Origin: Lineus longissimus
Taxonomy: Eukaryota; Nemertea; Pilidiophora; Heteronemertea; Lineidae
NCBI RefSeq assembly: GCF_910592395.1
Contig: NC_088311.1
Location: forward strand, 16,496,501 to 16,556,500
DNA length: 60,000 bases
Direction: 5' to 3'
Part shown: in pieces, positions 55,401 to 60,000 of the stretch
How the letters are laid out: each line of letters starts with the position of its first letter
Numbering within the stretch: position 1 is the stretch's first letter
The notes under the pieces: generated by a model
What the model was told of the DNA's origin: nothing
Seen by the model: only the letters and a program-made list of their open reading frames with translations
Database searches by the model: none
Position numbers and translations under genes: made by a program

Positions 55401-57664
55401 AAAGTTGCCACTTTTAAGTTAAAAAGTCAAAGGTTTTGAAAATTTTTGATTGTGATATCATGCAGACATTGAAAGATTTTAAAGTGAAAATTTTCAGGAA
55501 TTGCAGAGTATCAGAAATTCTCAATCAGACCGGCGAACTTCGAATCAACGGTAAAACCCAAGTCAGCCTATTGATCAGAAAAATCTTTATGCCAAATGAT
55601 GGACAAATGACCTTACTACTATAATAATACTACCATGCATTAAAAATTAGTGAAAGAATATTGGGGGATCACGGAGTAATTTACAAATATCCGGTGGTAA
55701 ATAATTTCTGACCGAGATTGTACATTGTAAACAAGGTTATGACATGAATTTATAGCAAAATTACCAACCACGCACTGTTTGTAACCAACGTGAGTGAGAA
55801 TTTCTTAAGTAGCGTCACTTTGCCAAGGTGTGTATATGTCAGCGTACTATGAAAGCAACCTCATGATTAGTTGGCATCATGCCTAATCGCGTTGTGGTTG
55901 TCGAAGGCCGATATGGATGGATGAAATCCCGGAATAATTACGACAGGCCGCAGTAGTACTGGGCGACAGAACGATGCCGGTCCAATGCGTCCGGAGGGTT
56001 GTCATGATGCAGCACTACAAATGCATTTTAATGCACATACTAGGCATGTACAAAAAGTCATGAAGTGAGGCTTGTCAAAAGAACTATCGGCATAGCCCGT
56101 TGAATGATAGCGGGTCAAATTACAGTATTTCTGAGATGCCAACAAAAGACCCAAAAAAGTCTTCTAATACCATAAATGTACTAGCATCTTTTACATGTAA
56201 TGGACAGATGGGTATCCAATGATTCCAAAATATATTAAATAAAGTTGTAAAAAGTTTAATCAAGGTTGATCAATCCTTCATTTAACATTGAGGACATTGA
56301 CGAAAAGAAAGAAATTTTCAGAGCTTGCATGTGAAAGACAACCAGATAACGTCATGAGTGGGAACATGCTTTGCACATTGACAGGGCTCTCAATTGCACG
56401 ACCGCTACGACGTAGACGTCGTAGCGAAATTGGCCCGTGCTCAAATTCAGTTCTTGAAAAAAACGTGCCCAAATTACAATACCGCGCCCAAAATAACCTA
56501 TGATCAATATTGACACGAAGGGTATAAAACAAAACAACTTCAGAGATGATAGAATTGAAAATAATTAGCTCTCACGATCCCCGAAATGTACTTTTCCGGT
56601 GAAATTCTTCAACTTCTCATGACAGCATGGGCGGCCATTGTTATTGTTTTGCTACACCACGAGCCTCGCGCGCACAACACCCGGTATACATGCGTAATTT
56701 GCTGTACAATGGAAATATTGACTTCGCGGACGACGACCCGGAAATCAATAGATTAGTACGCGGATCCCACTACGGCGCTGCAAGCTGTGGGCTTGATGGA
56801 CCAGTGCCACTAAGCCACAAAAAAAGCACGTTCCGTCATGCCGTACGGCACGCAAAGTGCCCAAAATAGACCTTAAAAAAGTAGAGGGTGTAGCCTTAGC
56901 TGTACAATTGAGAGCCCCGATTGATTTGGGAAACATAAAACCATATTTTGTTCATTCAGCTACGGATGGTGCCGAGGATTTTAGGAATATCTCAGAACAT
57001 CCTGTATGTACGTGATCTCTAGTTTACCAACTTTCTTGGCCTGGTGTTAATGTACAAATAGTCCAGTGCAACAATGAGCACTGGTCCATTGAAAAAAAGT
57101 TGCTAAGCCCAATCTGGAAACGTTGCCCGGCTATCAACTCTCTAGGCCTACATCTTATCTTTGACTTAAGGTGCCCATACCCAGGCATAACATACTAGCC
57201 TACCCTGCACCCGACTTGCAATGCATTGCATGCTTGCAGAAGAGAAAACACAAACCAAGGTAAGGTTAAAGTCGCTTCACCTGTACCAAGGAAGTACCAG
57301 TATCAATTCCCAAGTATTGGCCATTTTACTTCAGCCAAACTTTGTCATTGTAGCCCATGTACGTACAGTCGTATTGCCTACAATACATGTAGCATGGTAT
57401 ACGTATATCAACTGTATCATGGTATGACTGCACACATTTGGCCCCATACAATACCATACTGGCATACACATTTCGCATGATGGTGCCTATATGTTACTGA
57501 TTTTCCTGCCAAATCAAAATTCTGGTAATCATTGAAAACTGGGTCGTTTAAAAAAGACCTTCCTCATCAAGTTGGTGTACATAAAACGTATAATTGAGCA
57601 GCAAGTAGCCAATGCAGGCTGTCTTCACCTGAAAATTAGCGAGGATCTCATCCCGTTCGGCCAT
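43410..57664 (-). CDS. FAF1: FAF1 (FAS-associated factor 1), complete gene, 15 coding exons
   Basis: Ubiquitin-receptor/p97 (VCP) adaptor: its UBA binds ubiquitinated clients, its UBX binds p97, and it acts in ubiquitin-dependent turnover and, in vertebrates, Fas signalling. Coding segments join with all phases matching into 692 codons (human FAF1 has 650). Layout: UBA about 5-42; a proline/acidic linker 45-120, longer than in human; UBL1 about 125-197; UBL2 about 223-300; an acidic stretch about 315-355; UAS (thioredoxin-like) about 365-515; coiled coil 531-594; UBX about 612-690. Start MAERDEILANFQ parallels human MDREMILADFQ, and the end KLFPQETLILEER parallels KLFPQETLFLE. The p97-contacting FPR loop of the UBX reads YPK. 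All introns are GT-AG. Found by homology and splice logic, exon by exon. Confidence 0.97.
44071..44286 (-). CDS. FAF1: FAF1 exon 14 (UBX domain)
   Basis: Acceptor GTACTTGCAG, donor GAT|GTAAGT; phase 0 to 0; residues 595-666. Contains LPPEPPP, then STIRVRAPEGV, QRRFLA and YKVLTTYPKRD. Human has STFPRRD at the last site. Confidence 0.97.
44827..45018 (-). CDS. FAF1: FAF1 exon 13 (coiled coil)
   Basis: Acceptor TTTCATACAG, donor GAG|GTAGGG; residues 531-594. DEREAREMVKQEQDLAYQQS is near identical to the human segment, followed by a long Glu/Lys/Arg-rich helix. Confidence 0.97.
45621..45940. mobile_element. piggyBac-like MITE in FAF1 intron 12
   Basis: Inverted ends CCTGTTAACCGCG and CGCAGTTAACAGG (one mismatch), flanked on both sides by TTAA (45617-45620, 45941-45944), the piggyBac target. 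320 bp, non-coding. Confidence 0.75.
46030..46145 (-). repeat. Dispersed repeat, inverted relative of 51296-51410
   Basis: GGGCCCATTTACGTTTTGCT and AACTGCACTGGTCTATGGAG then GCCGCCAT are the reverse complement of words in order at 51296-51400. Both copies are in FAF1 introns, in opposite orientation. Confidence 0.75.
46215..46303 (-). CDS. FAF1: FAF1 exon 12 (end of UAS)
   Basis: Acceptor TTTTGCATAG, donor GAG|GTGAGT; enters with two bases. Encodes SVSLDELMTSLINAVDVFQE, matching human TTVDELMMRLMAAMEIF. Confidence 0.94.
46660..46796 (-). CDS. FAF1: FAF1 exon 11 (UAS)
   Basis: Acceptor TTTGTTTCAG, donor CAAG|GTAGGT. Encodes MCTRHFGSVAAST, QMPLMLII and SANEVFTVIQG, aligned with human MCNRHFGSVVAQT and SSNEVLNVIQG. 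Confidence 0.96.
47505..47659 (-). CDS. FAF1: FAF1 exon 10 (UAS)
   Basis: Acceptor CCTTTCAG, donor AG|GTAGGT; phase 0 to 2. Encodes RKPLAVYLHHDSS, NIFCSQILC and FVTWAWD, the core UAS block of FAF1. Confidence 0.96.
47727..47945. mobile_element. Small element with CCCTTTCAGTGCC-type ends in FAF1 intron 9
   Basis: CCCCTTCAGTGCCAG on the left and its mirror GGCACTGAAAGGG on the right. The flanks GTGAA/TAATG may be decayed TTAA. Half-ends of the same family are seen at 6179, 36011 and 42645 (AGCGAAAGGGTTAA). Confidence 0.6.
48258..48339 (-). CDS. FAF1: FAF1 exon 9 (UAS start)
   Basis: Acceptor TTCCCTCCAG, donor CAT|GTAAGC; enters with one base. Encodes YGGCHPVFYIGCLDDALKEA, matching human YGDCHPVFFIGSLEAAF. 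Confidence 0.96.
48646..48709 (-). CDS. FAF1: FAF1 exon 8
   Basis: Acceptor TTGCTCTCAG, donor GAGAG|GTCAGT; 64 nt. Encodes PEEFEDDTDALRLFTSEFEE, leading into the UAS (human GDALLQFTAEF). Confidence 0.92.
49167..49287 (-). CDS. FAF1: FAF1 exon 7 (acidic linker)
   Basis: Acceptor TCTCTCTGCAG, donor TTAA|GTATGT. Encodes an acidic stretch, VDEDTDEEFEDAADSFHDD, corresponding to human DSDGDDFEDATEFGVDD. Confidence 0.94.
49495..49606. mobile_element. 112-bp MITE, ACTGTGTAGAC family
   Basis: ATACTGTGTAGACACTATTT on the left, mirrored by CTACACAGTAT on the right with diverged inner arms. Relative of 37987-38109. Confidence 0.75.
49713..49868. repeat. TCTCTATTAAGGACACC-type dispersed repeat
   Basis: ACAGTAGAACCTCTCTATTA at the start and AAGGGAGGTTCCACGGTATT at the end are roughly inverted. 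The interior is shared with 9182-9360 (CAATTTGGGACCAAA, AGAGAGGTGTC). Confidence 0.75.
50344..50445 (-). CDS. FAF1: FAF1 exon 6 (end of UBL2)
   Basis: Acceptor CATTTTGCAG, donor ACG|GTAAGT; phase 0 to 0. Encodes MTLAGIGIGFPCHKLEVSR, matching human MCLAESGLSYPCHRLTVGR. Confidence 0.95.
50783..50978 (-). CDS. FAF1: FAF1 exon 5 (UBL2)
   Basis: Acceptor TTACTTTCAG, donor ACG|GTAATG; enters with one base. Encodes SYQLNFPGSKTVQEVKGDVY and KQVWKGWPE, matching human EYNLNFSGSSTIQEVKRNVY. Confidence 0.96.
51296..51410 (+). repeat. Dispersed repeat, relative of 46030-46145
   Basis: AAGTCATGGCGGCCTCCATA, GACCAGTGCAATTTTTTG, then AAAAGGGCCCATAA, the same order as in 46030-46145 but inverted. Confidence 0.75.
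51944..52056 (-). CDS. FAF1: FAF1 exon 4 (end of UBL1)
   Basis: Acceptor TTCTATTGTAG, donor GA|GTAAGT; phase 0 to 2. Encodes LLKDLHLPKDVTLYLLTP, matching human LKSLHLPKNNSLYVLTP. Confidence 0.95.
52616..53041 (-). CDS. FAF1: FAF1 exon 3 (linker and UBL1)
   Basis: Acceptor TGTATGTGCAG, donor GGC|GTAAGT; 142 codons, residues 36-177. The first 85 are a Pro/Asp/Gly-rich linker; INFKIEYRDKAIPLVL starts UBL1, and KQVLKGW parallels human MLLKGW. The plus-strand frame here is its shadow. Confidence 0.96.
53562..53636 (+). repeat. tRNA-derived SINE candidate in FAF1 intron 2
   Basis: CAGCCTAGTGGATACGGC resembles an A box and CCCGGTTCAAATCCCAC is a good B box with T-arm. It lacks a complete cloverleaf. 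Confidence 0.55.
54193..54261 (-). CDS. FAF1: FAF1 exon 2 (UBA)
   Basis: Acceptor TATATTTCAG, donor GTG|GTAAGT; 23 codons. ACTGLEDIGESIEVLEKYNW matches the human UBA segment ACTGIENIDEAITLLEQNNW. Confidence 0.97.
54262..57628. other. FAF1 intron 1
   Basis: 3.4 kb. It has a C-run at about 55127, a TIR element at 56384-56917, and no HINE copy or extra exon. Open frames at 54723-54971 and 56627-56869 have no recognised motif. Confidence 0.6.
56384..56917. mobile_element. Inverted-repeat element (about 530 bp) in FAF1 intron 1
   Basis: The ends GGGCTCTCAATTG and CAATTGAGAGCCC are exact complements (13 bp). ATTGA occurs just outside both. A CGCTACGACGT hairpin lies inside at about 56402-56425. 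No transposase. Confidence 0.6.
57629..57664 (-). CDS. FAF1: FAF1 exon 1, coding part
   Basis: ATG at 57662-57664 in AACAACAATGGCC, a good start context. Encodes MAERDEILANFQ; donor CAG|GTGAAG. Too short to show as an open frame; recognised because it completes the UBA helix 1 before exon 2. The 5' UTR and promoter lie to the right; no TATA box was recognised. Confidence 0.93.
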
Positions 57665-58552
57665 TGTTGTTTTGATTTTGTGAATGCGCATGTTCACGGC
57701 GAGCAACGTATTGGGCTTACCACAACAGTCAACAGCTTATACGGCTTACCGCATATACCGGATACCGCCCGTCTCAAGGCTTACCGCATTTCCCTGTTGT
57801 GACTGGTGACCGAATTTAGATGTTCGGTTTATTTTATGATAAATAAAACTTTAAAAAAAAACAAAATATCTATTCACTCAAAAATGATAATATCATTTCT
57901 GAGTGAAGAAAAATTGCAGAAGGAATAAGAAAAATAGCGCTCGGCTCTGGGTGAGTTTCGAACTCGGGTCGCTGACGTGTCAGACCAAACTGGTACCATT
58001 GGGATCCTTGGGTTTATTCCCATTTCGCCCCTGCCCACTTTGCCCCTTCTCATTTCGCCCCAATCTATTCCCATTTTGCCCCTTTTCCATTTTGCTCCTT
58101 TTCCATTTCGCCCTATTCCCATTTCGCCCCTTCTCATTTAGTTCGTGTCGCGTAGGCTTATGTGTATGTTTGGGATTCTAGAACAAAAACTACTGGACCG
58201 ATTTATCTAGTTTTCACATAGGCATATAGTCCGGGTGCTGCGCATCATGGGATACAGATATTTTAATAAGTGAGCTGAACGCTGATTATAAAAAATTAAT
58301 TGCCTCTACAAGAAAATTAGTCGGGCCATGCGCGCGCGGGCACTCGGAGCAAAATAGAACCGAAGAAGCACGTGTTCAGGTGTTACAAAATGCCAATCGC
58401 GTGCACTCTGATTATATTATTTCAAAATCCCTTTTGACAATTCATTTCTATATTTAGGCTTCTTTATCTGTAATCACGCTGAGATAATTGCTCAATTTTA
58501 AAAATATTTCGTCAGCTAGCCTACAAACGGTTTTTGGTCATTTTGAAACATA
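57665..58552. other. Upstream flank of FAF1
   Basis: Holds a near-perfect hairpin at 57874-57908 (TTCACTCAAAAATGATA arms), a tRNA-like 3' half on the minus strand at 57938-57995 (GAGTTCGAAACTC B box), a minisatellite at 58010-58140 and a repeat at 58345-58450 shared with 25198-25270. Confidence 0.6.
58010..58140. repeat. Minisatellite, CCCATTTCGCCCCTT-type unit
   Basis: Same unit as 29850-30010, and the complement of the unit at 288-428. About eight imperfect copies. Confidence 0.85.
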
Positions 58553-59254
58553 AGCTGAGCGCACACGGGCAACAAAATGACAGCGAAACTGAAAACATTT
58601 GTTTTCAGTTGTTTTCGAAATGTTTTGCGTCTTTGTCGTGTTTGTTTCAATCACCCGCACACGGGAGACAAAATGACACGGTCACGTCACAGGTCACGTC
58701 AAAAACAAGGGGTAACCATGGTTGCGCCATACGTCACACCCCCGGTCACACCCGCGTATTCCAAGATGGCGGCCGCCATGCATAACAACCGCCTCACAAT
58801 TTTAGCATTTCTGCTCGTTCTTCATAACCGCCGTCGCCGACGGAAAAATAGAACGATATTAATTCATGCAATTCCGATTCTTCATCCACAATTCCGATTC
58901 TTCATCCACAATCAACTCCATTTCGTTTAAAATTGGCGCTGCCATTTTGACCTGGCTTGGTTGGTATCACATGACGCTGAACGTCATCGTGATTGGCTAA
59001 TGACGATGATGACGCAAAAAATGTTTTACGTTTCGTTGCAGTCACCCGCAAACGGGCGACGTTTTGACGAAAAACATTTTGACTAGGTCAAAAATATATT
59101 GCATGTTTAATATTCGAAAACTGTTTCAAAAACAAATGTTTTCGAAAAACATTTGTTTTTGTCGCCCGCAGACGGCCAACAAATTGTGAAAAAATATTTG
59201 AAAACAAATGTTTTCAGGTTTTTTTGTCATTTTGTCGCCCGTGTGCGCTCAGCT
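58553..59254. mobile_element. 702-bp inverted-repeat element with internal copies of its ends
   Basis: AGCTGAGCGCACACGGGCAA and CAAAATGACAG on the left, mirrored at the right end. ATA flanks both sides (58550-58552, 59255-59257). The motif CCGCACACGGGxGACAAAATGA recurs inside near 58653, 59043 and, inverted, 59160. Non-coding. Confidence 0.8.
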
Positions 59255-60000
59255 ATACTGACACGTAATGCACGAATAGATGGGTCACAGGTCAATCATA
59301 CTACGTCACCCTCAGATGCTGGCGGTGACGCAGCATATGGTCCATCCTGATCCTGACGTAATCTGCAGTGGTTTTCAATTTACTCCGCCTCTCGATATTT
59401 CAAACCCAATCTGTATCGCAGCATGCATATGGTCTCGTTGAGGAGTTGTTCCCGAATGTACAAGATGATGACATGCCCCGTTAACAGGACGTGTCATCTA
59501 TATTAAAATGCGTTTTCAATGTGATTGCATGAGGACAACTCATTTGTGTCGTATATCACTGGAAACGCCCGATTTCCCTTATTCTGCAGGATGTTAAATC
59601 GGGCATTTTATTTCTTTAAATAAATCATAAGCGTCGCATTGGCTCCTAGCTCTGGTCACCATCCCAAATGGCAATACTGACAATTGGGTCGGACAATCAC
59701 GGAAAACCCCAATATTGTACATGTTTTCCTGTATAATTCTTTCAGTGCCTATTCTCCCGTGCAAGACAGCTGCTTACGCTACACAAAAATTTTAAAAAAT
59801 CGAAGGTCAACCATTGAACTTTTGAAGTTGAATTTTGCACAAATCAGCGAAAAACGCACCGACTGGCACTGGACGGCAGTTCAATACGGGCCCGACGCAC
59901 ATCCCAAGTTCAGTGTACACATACGTCGGCAACAACAGTAAAGTGCGTAGTTTCTTGTTAGCCGCCTATTGAGTAGCGCCCCAGGTTTCAGAAACTCCAA
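59255..60000. other. Right-edge stretch, nothing recognised
   Basis: An 85-codon plus-strand frame at 59684-59941 (with NPNIVHVFLYNSF and TDWHWTAVQYGP) could be an exon of another gene, but I recognise no family and see no splice-site support. Left unassigned. Confidence 0.4.

Overview
The window comes from an animal nuclear genome. Its two recognisable host genes are split into many short exons with GT-AG (once GC-AG) introns, and the rest is packed with interspersed repeats, short inverted-repeat DNA elements and micro/minisatellites. The repeats resemble those of marine invertebrates. Frequent TAGGCCTA-type words lean towards an ambulacrarian, while the pearl/HINE-like repeat architecture was first described in bivalves. 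I cannot settle the phylum from sequence alone.

Left part (1245-24295, minus strand): the 5' part of an ASPG-type L-asparaginase gene. Two alternative first exons (24091-24295 and 22967-23198) each encode the catalytic TGGTIG motif and each splice in phase to the same exon 2 (8517-8649), followed by exons 3-6. The gene runs off the left edge before its C-terminal part. The long intron 1 and several smaller introns are full of one repeat family, called HINE here for a Helitron/helentron-associated, pearl-like architecture: a conserved 5' tip, 1-4 tandem core units of about 300 bp, a (GAC)n microsatellite and a conserved 3' tip. All recognisable copies lie on the plus strand, antisense to ASPG. 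Intron 1 also holds a broken BEL/Pao gag-protease relic (17322-19091).

Middle (24296-43409): no host gene recognised. It holds a LINE reverse-transcriptase C-terminal relic (28641-29180) split by a small DNA element, a homogeneous 87-bp minisatellite (30730-31424), further HINE copies (32247-34100), about 4 kb with nothing recognisable (34101-37980), and a PIF/Harbinger-like element with a MADF-domain ORF nested in a degenerate HINE (39456-39975).

Right part (43410-57664, minus strand): a complete FAF1 gene in 15 coding exons, 692 codons by exon joining, with UBA, two ubiquitin-like domains, UAS, coiled coil and UBX. Every intron phase closes and the product follows vertebrate FAF1 from end to end. 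FAF1 introns hold small inverted-repeat elements but no HINE copy that I could see.

The most interesting structure is the HINE family. Each core unit carries a nuclear-receptor-like half-site array (AGGTCA DR3 plus an ER8), repeated about 25 times in the window, and two subfamilies have different but mutually matching subterminal inverted repeats. Other points are the duplicated asparaginase first exon with a GC donor, mobile-element sequence supplying a splice-acceptor tract and a candidate poly(A) signal, and several nested insertions with clean target-site duplications.
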